DNA of 64,000 nucleotides from Micrasema longulum (taxonomy: Eukaryota > Arthropoda > Insecta > Trichoptera > Brachycentridae): assembly GCA_022494885.1 (NCBI GenBank), contig JAGVSM010003819.1:60601-124600 (forward strand), in the 5' to 3' direction. Each line of letters starts with the position of its first letter. The stretch's first letter is position 1. Of this stretch, positions 42,341-51,945 are shown piece after piece. Below the pieces are notes generated by a model that saw only the letters and a list, made by a program, of their open reading frames with translations, was not told the DNA's origin and made no database searches. A program made the position numbers and the translations under genes.

Positions 42341-42780
42341 TAAAGTAGACACATTAACAGGCCAAGTGCAGTGCGATCGAAGATCATGGCATGTATCGAG
42401 TTTCACAACTAGGCTATAAAACCAACCGGTTTCAATGTCCCCTTATTTTTCTTCATGACGGACGAGTTGCCTTAAAATGCGAAACATTTTTATTACCGCC
42501 GCCTTCTCGCTCTCTCCTGCTGATGCGTAATCACTCCTATCTCCTCGGGCCACAACTAATTATTACAGAGAGCAAACTTACATATACCGCTATTATCGGT
42601 AAAAATGTGTGATAATTCCGTGCCGTGCTTGGAAATTGATAGTTTGGTGATCGATCGGGAACTTTCTAGACTTCGTGATGGCGTTCGTGATTAATTAATA
42701 ATAAACCACTAAATCCACTCGACAAACTCGTGAATTATCACCGGAATGCCAAACCATAACTACTTGCATTTTTCGATATG
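42341..42780. other. Unique, less A+T-rich block
   Basis: Not shared with any repeat here. Contains GCCGCCTTCTCGCTCTCTCC, ATTAATTAATAATAAACCAC and GATCGATCGGGAA. No coding frame is convincing. It may be ancestral or regulatory sequence. Confidence 0.3.
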
Positions 42781-42984
42781 TTCAAATAAATTTTTAAAAG
42801 GTGGAACTGCAACTCACCTTTACATATTATTCATAGTCATCATATATTGACAAATACATATGTTTTAATTTTATACTATTCAAGTAAACTAAACAAAATG
42901 TTTGCGCCTTGATGAGGTTACAGTCGCGTCAAAATATCAAGTTTAATTTAGTGGTTTTAAATTAAATTAATAAAAAGTTTAATT
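42781..42984. other. A+T-rich spacer
   Basis: No supportable feature. Confidence 0.4.
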
Positions 42985-43765
42985 TATTGACATTGAAAAT
43001 CACAAATGTCTTGTCGGTCTAGATGTCACACGGAATGGAAGTCTTTCGAGTATATTAGGGAAACCAATTTTATTATTTATGAATTTGTATAACGATAACT
43101 GGTCTAACATTATTTTTAAATTTTTAATAGAGTTTATTCCATGGTTTTGCATACTTTCAGCATAGTTAGAGAAGTCAAGGTTTGACCTGTGGTCGAGCTG
43201 TTTAAAGCATTTTTTTGGACCCTTTCTAGTTTATTTATTCTAACACTATAGTAAGTTAACCAAACAGGAGTACAGTATTCTAGCTGGGACGAACAAATGT
43301 TTTAAAAAGTTTTTCATGTGTCTCTGCATGTTTAAATAGTGATAAGTCCGACCATTTCATATGTTTTTTCATCACTGATTCAAAATGAATATTAAACATA
43401 AGTTCGTATTAATAATAACACCTAAGTCGCGAATTTGACTATCTGTCATAAAGATAGGGGTGTTATTGAAAGAGTAAGGAATGGTGATCGTTGTTTGTTT
43501 GCGTGAAATACAAAATGAGTTACATTTACATATATTTCATTCCAGTTAATTTTGTTCACAATACTGAAAAAGTCTGTCGAGGTCTTCTTGCATTTTTGCA
43601 CAGTCAGTGTGAGATTTAATGCAGGCGTAAATTTTCATATGATTAGCAAAAAAGATGAATTTACAATATTTAAAATATTTGTTTATGTCATAAGTATATG
43701 CATTGAAGAGTAAAGGACCTAGGTGAGAACCCCGTGGTACACCAGAAGGAATGGTCAATAGTTAT
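42985..43765 (-). pseudogene. LINE A reverse transcriptase fragment, longest copy
   Basis: The minus strand opens with SGVPRGSHLGPLLFNAYTYD (palm motif), then CKFIFFANHMKIYACIKSH, where FANH stands in place of the catalytic FADD. Further on, broken by stops, come HEKLFKTFVRP and, near 43030, ERLPF-like codons shared with 1741-1800. Loss of the catalytic aspartates and many stops show it is dead. It lies back to back with a plus-strand LINE D end at 43832. Confidence 0.8.
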
Positions 43766-43831
43766 GAGATTAGTATGGGTGGGTATAAGCGTAAGATTGA
43801 TAATCTTTCGTGTATAAATTTCAACGGTTAT

Positions 43832-44304
43832 CAGTTCATGGTTTACCTCTTCGTTCTAATTCTTAAGGCACTCTCTTAATACCCATCCACAATTCCTTTT
43901 TCTTCTCTAACTCATATAGTGTCCATGCGGCTCGACTGTAGAATCATCTCTCATCCATCATCAAAGATGTTACTACATTACCTCTGTTTGAAGCACGTCT
44001 GAAGAAACATCTCCTTTCTCTTCCTAAATCTCTCTTCCTTTCCCTTTTCCTCTTTCCTCTTTTTTCCTTTTTCCCATTGAGTAATAGTTTTGATTTAAGG
44101 TAATTTATAAACAAATACGTTTTTTTATATTTTTATATATCTTTAGCTTTTTAATATTTATTTTCTATTGAATATGTTCTGTAACTCGAATTATAAAAAT
44201 GAAACTTTTATTCTATTGGTTGGTTGGAAGAAATTGCCATTTGGCAATAAGCCTGCCAATGCACAAATAACATTATGTACAAAAAGTTAAATAAATAAAT
44301 AAAT
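43832..44304 (+). mobile_element. LINE D 3' end, copy
   Basis: FQRLSVHG-type codons, then HAARL, NHLSSIIKDVTTLPLFEARL and KKHLLSLPKS before a pyrimidine-rich region, TGCCATTTGGCAATAAGCCT and a GTTAAATAAATAAATAAA tail. It matches the minus copy at 56861-58862 over about 470 bp. A stop replaces the tryptophan of LWN. Confidence 0.8.
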
Positions 44305-45286
44305 GCAGTGCTCAATGCACATCTAGATACGAAGAGAGAAGTGATAAATATTGTATATAATTTTTGGTGTATAAAATAATTAATAAGTATCTCCTTTAAA
44401 ATAAGTTTTAATCCTGCTAAATTGCATCCACCTTCAAAGTATTAACTGTCGAGTCCGCATTGTGCACTTACCTTAGACACGTGTCATTATTATAATTACA
44501 ATAATTAGCCATTGTTTAGAATTTTCGTTCACACATAATAATTTTAATACTCAGCGTGGTGAAAAGTATTTTAATTAATGATTTTTAGATTGTATCGGAT
44601 TTGTTATATTGTATTGCGGAATTAGATTGTTAATTCGGTTAAATGTTCAATTTGCACGCCATTCTATTTATTCTAAGTAATTAATAAAGAACTAAAAAAA
44701 TATTTCAGGTCTGCCTAGAATCCATTACGCTGTCAACATTTTTCATTGTGAATTTTAATAATATGAAATAAACGATAACTTATCAAGATAATTAGCATAT
44801 TTCCAAATAATTATTTTAAGTTGTCTTCTAATAAATAATGTCTGAATTAAAATGTAAGTTAAATAATATTTGTTTTCTACTTTATGCAAATAATTAGCTG
44901 AATATAATTTACTAGAATTATTTATTAAGTTACGTTATTTTAAACAATGCAAAATAAAACAGGTTGATTAGAAGTGTTTTTTTTACAACGATGCTAAGTT
45001 GTGATAAATTACATATCACATAAAACTAATTGTAGAGCTAAATAAATTTCTATATTCCCATCTCATAGATGTCTGTTTTAATATTCAACAGCCTTGATAA
45101 ACCCCTAAGAGGTTAAATTTATGTACGTGTCTACTAACATTTGGATATACTGAAAATATTGTTTTATTCAACTGGTCTAAGACGAATAATATAACTTTTT
45201 TAAATCATCAAAAAGGTGCAAAGCCAATTTTACTATATACTCGTGAACAAATTGAAAACAAATTGTAATTTTACTTTTTTAAATTT
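44305..45286. other. A+T-rich DNA with an S2 scrap
   Basis: 44303-44350 (AATGCAGTGCTCAATGCACA) looks like an S2 3' piece. Nothing else is recognised. Confidence 0.35.
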
Positions 45287-45727
45287 AGTAATGTACCCAA
45301 AATAAAACAAATTTATTGGATTATAATTCTACTTTATTTTCATAAAATATACAAAGGGTATATTATGACGTATGTATAGAGTTCAATCAAATTAAATCAA
45401 TATTTAAATAATTATTATATTAATTTTAAAGTCATTCCCTTTCAAATATTTTTAAATAATGAAAGGTTTTTCCCAATATAACCAAAATATTCTCAGTATA
45501 CCCTAATTGATTTTTAATTACTCTTCTCATTTTGGCTTGTACTGAAATCCACAAACATAAAACAGCAATTATTTTTATTATATAAGGAAACTTTGTAAAT
45601 AATTAAGTTTGTTTGAAAATGTCCCAACAAGACGAAACGCGTCACAATATGCCCTTTGTATATTTTATAAAAATAAACTAGAATTATAATCCAATACAGT
45701 TGTTTTATTTTGGATACATTACCAAAT
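45287..45727. mobile_element. Foldback R1, long copy
   Basis: Left arm 45287-45375 (TTTAGTAATGTACCCAAAAT ... GGGTATATTATGACG) and right arm 45643-45727 (CGTCACAATATGCCCTTTGT ... GGATACATTACCAAA) are inverted copies of about 85 bp. The inner edge of the right arm carries a hammerhead-like motif; the left arm stops at the matching cleavage point (GACG). No ORF. A shorter relative is nested at 26528-26735. Confidence 0.68.
45608..45647 (+). ncRNA. Hammerhead-like motif (R1 type), variant core
   Basis: UUUGU (45608-45612), UUGAAAA (45613-45619), one U, stem II GUC/GAC closing CCAACAA, GAAA (45634-45637), CGCG, UC (45642-45643), ACAA. Stem I UUGU/ACAA gives four pairs. Stem III, with flanking A and U, is the palindrome ACGCGU. 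Core positions 3 and 8 are U and A. Confidence 0.52.
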
Positions 45728-47009
45728 GTAATATGGAATTCTAGCAATTGTCTGCATACACAATAAATAAAAATATAAAAAATTTAATTTTACTAACAAT
45801 ATTAAAATTATTGATACAAAAAAAAGTTTAAAAATCCTCATCCGAGAAAATCAATCCAAAAGAAATTAGAGCAAAATAAGAAATGCAGCAAAAAAAATAT
45901 AAGTCACACACACACATACACTCTAAGGTGGTTCGATTTCTTATTTATTGGAATTTCAAAACGGCCTTATGCGGAAAAGAGGCATATAGCCTACAGATTA
46001 AGGGAAAAATAAACAAAAAAAAAAAATTACGATAATATTTGCCGCGAGACTTTTGGAGTTTAGATATCTTAGCATTTTCATGAAAATATTTAAAAAAATG
46101 ATTTTGGGTAAGCAAATATTTTTTTGAAGCTCATATATTGTATTATTACCCCAGTGAGGGAACATCTTTTTTAATGTGAAAAAATATTACAAAAATTGTA
46201 AAATAATGTATAAACTAATTAATAAATGTATTGTAATACTTTCATAAATTTTGTAATGAGTTTGGTTTTTTGTGGAAAAAAATGTATGATGAAATAAAGG
46301 CTTACATCTGTACCTGATGACTAATTATTAGGTGGTGGTTTATCAGAAAGAAAATTATGAAAAAAAACGTGTAAAAATATTATATTTACTTGTATACATT
46401 TTTAATAAAGCCTTTAATACAAAAGCACTGTTTAAAATGGCTGCAATTTCAAAGTATTTTGGTGAATTCTAACGAATCATAAAATAGGAGATAAAATAAT
46501 GATCTCATTACAGGCGAAATATGTGTTACATAATCCATTCCTCAGAAAGGTAAGGTCTTTATACTCAATACTAGGACTGTTTTACTAGGTTCTCACCAGC
46601 TGAGAGTAACTCCGACGATAAATTGTCAAAAAGTGTGAAATAAATTTAACTTCAACGTCATTGTTAACAACCAACCCGAGGTCTAGGATAGAGTGACCAC
46701 AATTTATGAATGAAATATTAAAATGGAATAAGCTGTTCTGCAGATATTTCAAAAGAAATGGAAAAGCATTGTTAGAACGCAATACGTATAACTAGACTTT
46801 CGAGGGGATTGCGACATGTAATTGATTGAATTGAATGCATGTCGAGGTTTGTATGAAAAAGTCCAAATCATCATAATTAACATAATTAAGGAAAAAACTT
46901 AAAGGAATACGCAGCAAAAGTAAAAAGATGTGACTCTCCTGGTGAAAAATTTAAGACAGTGGTTCCAGTCAAACACCCAGTCAATAAGTAGAGCTTTGTA
47001 ATTTTTATT
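45728..47009. other. A+T-rich DNA, nothing recognised
   Basis: Some low-complexity A runs and a short CACACACAC tract near 45906. No coding or repeat family signal. Confidence 0.4.
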
Positions 47010-47517
47010 TCCAGGTTTTAGTCCCAGCACTCATGTATAGTAGTAGAACATGAAATTTGTGGAGATAGGATCAAAGCAGAGTGAACGCGGTTGAAATGCG
47101 GTCTCTTAGACGAGTGTGTGCGAAATCAATGTATGATAGGGTTACGAATGATGAAATCAGGTGAGAGTGCGATTCTGAGTCAGGTATTATTGATAAGATT
47201 AAGAAAGAGTCACTAAGATGGTTTGGTAATGTAGAACGAGTGGATGACAAAATAACGGTAAGATATATAAATATATATATGGCGACAACGAACGATAACG
47301 TAGAATAAGGAGGACCAAAAAAGACGTGGCATGATCAGATGAACTAAAATATCAAGTTTAGTCATGTTAAAAGCAGACACGACCGAAGGGCGTGTATGAT
47401 AAGATTTATGTACGAGTATGTGGAAGAAGCTGGAATTGTAAGTCAAGATAGACGTGTGTAGCGGTCCATCCTTTCTGCCAACCCCTACGGGGAAAATGGC
47501 GTGATGGTAGTAGTAGT
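47010..47517 (+). mobile_element. LINE E, longer but decayed copy
   Basis: Reads SRVNAVEMRSLRRVCAKSMY then GIIDKIKKESLRWFGNVERV, KKTWHDQM, HVKSRHDRRACM and SILSANPYGENGVMV through several frames and stops. It extends about 150 bases further upstream than the 29440 copy. Its tail is GTAGTAGTAGT rather than (TTTG)n. Confidence 0.75.
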
Positions 47518-47647
47518 ATAATATTATTTAAAAAGACTCGAGGGATTGGATTAATTCTAACAAATATTTTAACAGTAATGGAGAATTATAATAATAAAAA
47601 TACTTTTATAGTTTTATTCTACTTTTATTTATATATTTTTTTTTTTT

Positions 47648-47690
47648 ACCAGTGACCGGGTTTTGTCGGGACCTACATCGTCAGACTGGT
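47648..47690 (-). ncRNA. Hammerhead-like motif, Q left arm
   Basis: Minus strand: ACCAGU, CUGACGA (47684-47678) intact, a weakened stem II, AAAA where GAAA is expected, CCCGG, UC, ACUGGU. Stem I pairs over six bases. Loss of G12 (the G of GAAA) should inactivate it. Confidence 0.5.
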
Positions 47691-47700
47691 GACTAGATAG

Positions 47701-47743
47701 ACCAGTCTGACGATGTCGGTCACGATGAAACCCGGTCACTGGT
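47701..47743 (+). ncRNA. Hammerhead ribozyme motif, Q right arm
   Basis: ACCAGU (47701-47706), CUGACGA (47707-47713), one U, stem II GUCG/CGAU closing GUCA, GAAA (47727-47730), CCCGG, UC (47736-47737), ACUGGU (47738-47743). All conserved core bases are present and stem I has six Watson-Crick pairs. Stem III (CC-C-GG) is too short to fold alone and has one central C, so activity would need pairing between two copies or may be weak. Confidence 0.62.
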
Positions 47744-47840
47744 AAAAAAAAAAAAAAAAGTGGAATGAAACTATAAAAGTATTTTAATTATTATAATTAA
47801 AATGCAGTTCCACCAAGAAATGTCAGTAGAAAAACTCAAT

Positions 47841-48374
47841 AATAAAGTAATGGAGAAATTAAAATAACACCCTCACGGCTTACTTTGCACTTTTTTAATT
47901 TTGTGGCCGCACTTTTCCCTAGTTAAAGCATTTTCAAACGTAAAAAATTAGGTGATATCAACCCAGTGAGTATTTTATTTGAAATTTTATAAAAAACCCC
48001 ATGAAAGAATAATGGTTGATAACGTACATCTCAGAACGGATTATTTAATTCCTGGCACCTACAAAAATATCTCATCATAAACAGCGGAACAGGGCTTTCA
48101 AACTATCACCGTTCAAATAATTTAGTCCATTTATTTATATCCACACCATTAAAAATATTTTGTTTTCCAAAAAATTATCGTAATGTAAGAATACAAGAAA
48201 ATATACGCATAATAGCAAGGAAAATAGATATTCATATTTCCCTTTAAAAAAGACTATTACTGTCTTTCTAAGTCGACAAAAAATACAGTTGTATGTGACA
48301 AATAACCATAACCTGGACGAGTGTTTTCGACTCGATGGCTGCTCTCATGTAAAAGTCCCGAGTAAAGAAATCGA
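47841..48374. other. Unrecognised DNA
   Basis: No supportable feature. Confidence 0.4.
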
Positions 48375-48592
48375 GTGGAGATAAATTTGCCTAGTGGTTG
48401 ATGCATTCGCCTACCGTTTTTGAGGTCCTGGGTTCGACTCCTGGCAGGGCGGACGTAAAATTTCATTATTCCTAGACTGGCACCTAAAGCGTAAGAATGA
48501 CCACCTACCGACATTGGGTTTATAATTAAAGTGCCCTGTGCACCAGTGGGTGGGAAAAAGGGATGATGTTGATGATGATCAGTGTTGACGTG
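48375..48592 (+). mobile_element. SINE S2, copy
   Basis: Head with A-box-like CCTAGTGGTTGATG and B box GGGTTCGACTCC (48431-48442), then CTGGCAGGGCGG, TGGCACCTAAAGCGTAAG, AGTGCCCTGTGCACCAGTGG and GGATGATGTTGATGATGATC. It is closer to the 2240 copy than to 35688. Confidence 0.72.
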
Positions 48593-49084
48593 TCTGTCGA
48601 AACTGTTTGCCATTTTTCTTAGTCCCGCTTCTTCAAAAAATATGGTTGCCCTATTAATAGTTGCGTTTGCGCGGTCAGTGACAGTTTCGTCTTCAGAGAG
48701 GGGACAAGAAAAAACTTATTTATTATAAGAGTAATCTTTATCTGATTGTAATATACGAACGCGAGAAATCATTAGCGCTCCTACGCTCCCGCCTGACACG
48801 GCTAGTCAAATGCTAATTTATCCTTCGTGACAATCCTGGCCTTATGATAGATGCCCCGGCCTCGGCGGGTGTATTCTGGTCACTCTAATAGGACCCACAA
48901 ACGGGACACGAGCTTTTGTGACGTTATCACTATATTGTATCTGCTCACTAATTAGTAGAATTTACAAAGATTAACGTTCAAGAAATATGGAACCGTTTCA
49001 AATCTTGAAAAAACATAAAAAATGCATTATGAAATGAGAAACGCTGTTATGTCAAAAGTCAAAACTCGTAATATTAATGACTAT
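48593..49084. other. Unique, less A+T-rich block
   Basis: About 48640-48930 has mixed composition (CTACGCTCCCGCCTGACACG, GCCCCGGCCTCGGCGGG) and no repeat match. No ORF is convincing. Possible ancestral or regulatory sequence. Confidence 0.3.
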
Positions 49085-49505
49085 ATCACACGTCGGCTTC
49101 GTGGTGCCTACCATGCAAGAGGTTTTGGGTCCGATTCCCGACATGGTTGATATAAAATATTCAACAATGTTTGAGTATGTCTAAATGCTTGCAGACTGGC
49201 TGGATTTTCTCCCTAGGGAGTTGTTTATATTTAAATTTATTTCAACAGAGAAGGAAAAGCCCTGTAAATGCCTAAACTTCCATATTCCCTTCTCAAAAAC
49301 GTTTTCCCTCTCTGTTGAAATAAATTTAAACAACATATTTACTGAAAAGGGTGTATACACACTAAAAATATTACATAGTGCGCGGACTGGTACCTGAAGC
49401 GTGAGACTGATCATCTTACCTACATGTAACAGACAATATACGCTGCGATTGGTGTGCCAATGCAGTGCCCTATGAGTTATTAGTTGCGGAAAGGAAATGA
49501 TGATA
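49085..49505 (+). mobile_element. SINE S2 interrupted by foldback M
   Basis: 49085-49161 is the S2 head (CGTCGGCTTCGTGGTGCC, GGTTTTGGGTCCGATTCCCG) and 49335-49505 the body and end (CTGGTACCTGAAGCGTGAGA, CAATGCAGTGCCCTATG, CGGAAAGGAAATGATGAT). The junction matches the uninterrupted S2 at 35764-35780, so the gap is an insertion. Confidence 0.8.
49162..49334 (-). mobile_element. Foldback M inserted in SINE S2, 5-bp duplication
   Basis: The element begins CAACAATGTTTGAGTATG and ends AAATTTAAACAAC. Flanks on both sides read ATATT (49157-49161 and 49335-49339), and the empty site in S2 at 35688 has a single ATATT. Only short parts of the arms remain (CAACAGAGAAGG and CCCTCTCTGTTG). 173 bp. Confidence 0.75.
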
Positions 49506-49608
49506 TTACACGTATCAGAAGATTCAACAAAAAAAAAAAAAAGAAATTTGATTCGATTTTTTTAAATGTGGCTCATCAAATCATTTTACTTACTGAATTT
49601 ATCATCAT
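49506..49608. other. Short A-run spacer
   Basis: Contains a poly-A run at 49529. No feature. Confidence 0.4.
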
Positions 49609-49740
49609 CATTCGACTTTCCGCACCAAGTGGTGCACAGGGCACTGCATTTGTAAACCAAATGCTGCGTATTTCAATCATCCGTTACATGAAGGTAAGGT
49701 GATTAGTCCTTTGCTTCGGGTGTCAGTCCCAGAACAAAAG
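49609..49740 (-). mobile_element. SINE S2, 3' part, inverted
   Basis: Plus-strand CATCATCATTCGACTTTCCG, CAGGGCACTGCATTTGTAAA and ATCCGTTACATGAAGGTAAG are the complement of the S2 end and body. The tRNA-like head is missing. It faces the S2 copy ending at 49505. Confidence 0.72.
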
Positions 49741-49848
49741 GAAGTTCAGTGGTATTTTTTTCTTTGTTAATAGACTATCAAACCAATTAAAAGAAAAATA
49801 TGTAAAGTACTATCGGAGCTACGATTTTTTTAAAGTTTTGTTATTTTG

Positions 49849-49993
49849 AAACTACTCCGCCTGTGGCGTCACAAGTTCTAGTCGGAGAGTTCTGCTGATT
49901 GGTGAGTTGGCTTTCCGGGAACCAGAAATCTATCATAACACTCTTTTGATTGGCTGATTCTTAAGAACTTGTGACGAAGTCCAAAGTAGTTTT
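49849..49993. mobile_element. Foldback MITE with about 30-bp arms
   Basis: AAACTACTCCGCCTGTGGCG and TCACAAGTTCT (49849-49879) pair with AGAACTTGTGACGAAG and TCCAAAGTAGTTT (49964-49993). The interior has inverted GATTGG/CTGATT words. No ORF. Single copy here. Confidence 0.55.
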
Positions 49994-50340
49994 TTCGTTA
50001 TTGTTTTCGTACGATTTCGAGAAACTTCGCTTTTGCTATAACTTTTAGCGCGAATAAGAAAACATTCTTTCTCCACTCGATTTCATTATTCGGGGTTTTT
50101 ACCTAAGAAAATACTTGTCCAGGGTACTGTTTTTATTTCGCACACAAAACTGTATTCTTCATCCGCCTAGACATTTGCTGAATCACACCATACAATTTTC
50201 TGATTTGAAATTATCTAGCCAGAAGGAATGCGTAATAAGCAATAGAGAATGTAAACGCAGTACAAATAAATAAAAAATATTAAACGATAAAATAATGATA
50301 ATTGTTTTTTCAAGAATACTTAAAAAGCATATTACAAAAT

Positions 50341-50566
50341 TTATATTTGAAGCACTAACTTTGTTGTATCGTGGTATGGTTTCAATATAATTTTAAAAAT
50401 ATAATGAACTTTTTTTCCATTTATTTCTTATTTTTTCTATCGACCGGTTTTAAAGCTACAAAAGCTTTTTTTAAATCAAAATTAGTCAATTTTACCTTGA
50501 TAAAGAAGCTTGCGTAGCTTTAAAATCGGTCGGTAGAAAAAATCTAAAATAAGTTGTTAAAAACAT
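50341..50566. mobile_element. Element P, short inverted copy
   Basis: The outer end TATATTTGAAGCACTAACTT is followed by inverted arms around 50465-50485. On the left CTATCGACCGGTTTTAAAGC, on the right AGCTTTAAAATCGGTCGG. It carries a P-type hammerhead-like motif on the plus strand. It runs into LINE A sequence. Confidence 0.6.
50491..50540 (+). ncRNA. Hammerhead-like motif (P type), long stem I
   Basis: UUUACC (50491-50496), UUGAUAA (50497-50503), A, stem II GAAGCU/AGCUUU closing UGCGU, AAAA in place of GAAA, UCGG, UC (50530-50531), GGUAGAA. Counting U50490, stem I pairs over seven positions with one G-U. Core positions 3 and 8 are U and A. Confidence 0.5.
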
Positions 50567-50609
50567 TTTTTTTAATATTTATTTTAACACAAAAAGTTTA
50601 TTTATATTT

Positions 50610-50815
50610 TAAGCAGATATTTAACTTTATTATTAGATACATATTTTTTCATTTCGTTTCTTTTACATTTGTTATATTTGACATAATTTTAATCATTGAA
50701 TTGAGAATAAACAGTTTTTTTGGTGTGTGCGTGAGTGTCCTACACTAATATACAAATCAATTGACAATATTTGTGTACATACTGTTTGTTTACCCAATAA
50801 AATAAATAAATAAAT
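50610..50815 (+). mobile_element. LINE A 3' untranslated end
   Basis: GCAGATATTTAACTTTATTA, CATTTGTTATATTTGACATA, GTGTGTGCGTGAGTGTCCTA and CATACTGTTTGTTTACCC with an AATAAAATAAATAAATAAAT tail match 61280-61490. Only the last codons and the untranslated region are left. Confidence 0.75.
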
Positions 50816-51114
50816 TACAATTATACATTTTGGTTAAAGAAATTTAAAATAAAAGATATACTTTTCTTCCGTAATATAATCGTAATTTATACGATATTAG
50901 CAACTTATAAAACATGACTGATACAAAATATACAAGAGAACAGTTCAATAAATTCGGAATAAATAAACATTACATATAATTATCCAAATAAATTTTTATT
51001 CTACGGCATTCTCTTTTAATTCTAGTTTTTTTCATTTTACTTCGTTCTTCTGTAGGTCGTAAAGACCGAAAAAACACAATGGAGTTTAAACGGATGCTGC
51101 TGGTTTGATTTTTG
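50816..51114. other. A+T-rich DNA, nothing recognised
   Basis: No supportable feature. Confidence 0.4.
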
Positions 51115-51162
51115 TTTGCAGGATGTGCTGTGTAAGTGTAAACTTACAGCGCATCCTGCAAA
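51115..51162. repeat. Strong 21-23-bp hairpin, short loop
   Basis: TTTGCAGGATGTGCTGTGTA (51115 on) pairs with the stretch ACTTACAGCGCATCCTGCAA (51142 on), leaving a 4-base loop (51138-51141) and a 2-base bulge. Arm length is microRNA-like but the loop is unusually short for a microRNA precursor. Single copy here. Confidence 0.5.
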
Positions 51163-51572
51163 TGTTTACACATCCATTACTATAAGAAATGCCTGCAAGA
51201 TATCCCTGAAATGTTTGCGATTTACAAAGCAAATGGCGGATTGTTTCGTTATTTGTGTCATTGTGGGATTAAACAAATGGATGTTATCACCTCGAGATAC
51301 GAACAGAATACCAAGAAGCGAGACAAAGGACCGGAGCAGAAAAGCATAGTCTAGTAATAATGGAGAAACAGGCAATAATTACAAGCAATGCAAGAAACGC
51401 ATTCAATTAGATTTAACAAGTCGTGAAGAACAAAATGAACAGGTATTAACAGCGCGTGACCTCTGAGGCAAACACTGTGTAGGTACAGGATACAGGATAC
51501 AGGAGAGATATGTTGAGAGAAGAGGGGTTAGTTGTTACAGGGGCACGTTGTTACATTATTAGTTTAAATTAT
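51163..51572. other. Unique DNA, nothing recognised
   Basis: Moderately G+C and without repeats. Overlapping open frames on both strands have no recognisable family. Confidence 0.35.
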
Positions 51573-51778
51573 TCTGAATTTATTTTATTTTTTATTTTAT
51601 TTTATTTTATTTTTGCACCACAACAGGCCAGGAGGCCCAATTACAGCGGTGAATTACATCACAGAACACCCAGGCTTGAGAAAAATCACATTTAATTTTT
51701 GTGTTCTCACCGGGAATCGAACCCGGAACCTTCCGTCTGTGAGTCAAGCGTCTTGACCACTACACCACGGAGGCCGCC
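51573..51778 (-). mobile_element. SINE S1, full-length copy
   Basis: On the minus strand: GGCGGCCTCCGTGGTGTAGT, B box GGTTCGATTCC (within 51711-51722), GTGAGAACACAAAAATTAAA, CTCAAGCCTGGGTGTTCTGT, GGGCCTCCTGGCCTGTTGTG and an (AAAAT)n tail at 51573-51617. It is the closest to consensus of the three S1 copies. Confidence 0.86.
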
Positions 51779-51945
51779 AATACAATTGCATAGTAGTGTT
51801 CTAATTCCAGGTTTTCCATCTGCAGTCTATATTTGATTGAAAACCAACGTTTACAGATATGTGCCATTTTGATTGTCATTGTAATAGTAGGTATGTAATA
51901 ATTGTGTGGGAATAAAAATCGTAAAAGGGAAAACCTAATAATTTA
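51779..51945. other. Short unique spacer
   Basis: No supportable feature. Confidence 0.4.

Larger units (their letters stand above)
47580..47840. mobile_element. Foldback Q with back-to-back hammerhead motifs
   Basis: Inverted arms of about 110 bp are centred on 47691-47700. Outer parts (ACTTTTATAGTTTTATTCTA, complement at 47758-47780) flank the ACCAGTGACCGGG block on each side. Both strands carry a hammerhead-like motif (47648-47690 minus; 47701-47743 plus). The right flank continues TTCCACCAAGAAATGTCAGT, also found at the edge of the 5793 copy. It resembles joined inverted Penelope LTR-like ends. Confidence 0.65.

Noticed and set aside
42421..42436. CCAACCGGTTTCAATG, again hammerhead-like on the minus strand
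   Set aside because: GAAACCGG is followed by UU, not UC, and no paired stem I or core segment is present.
51116..51349. A 77-codon plus-strand frame and its antisense frame next to the 51115 hairpin
   Set aside because: The frame starts inside a hairpin, has an antisense twin of similar length and no homology I recognise.
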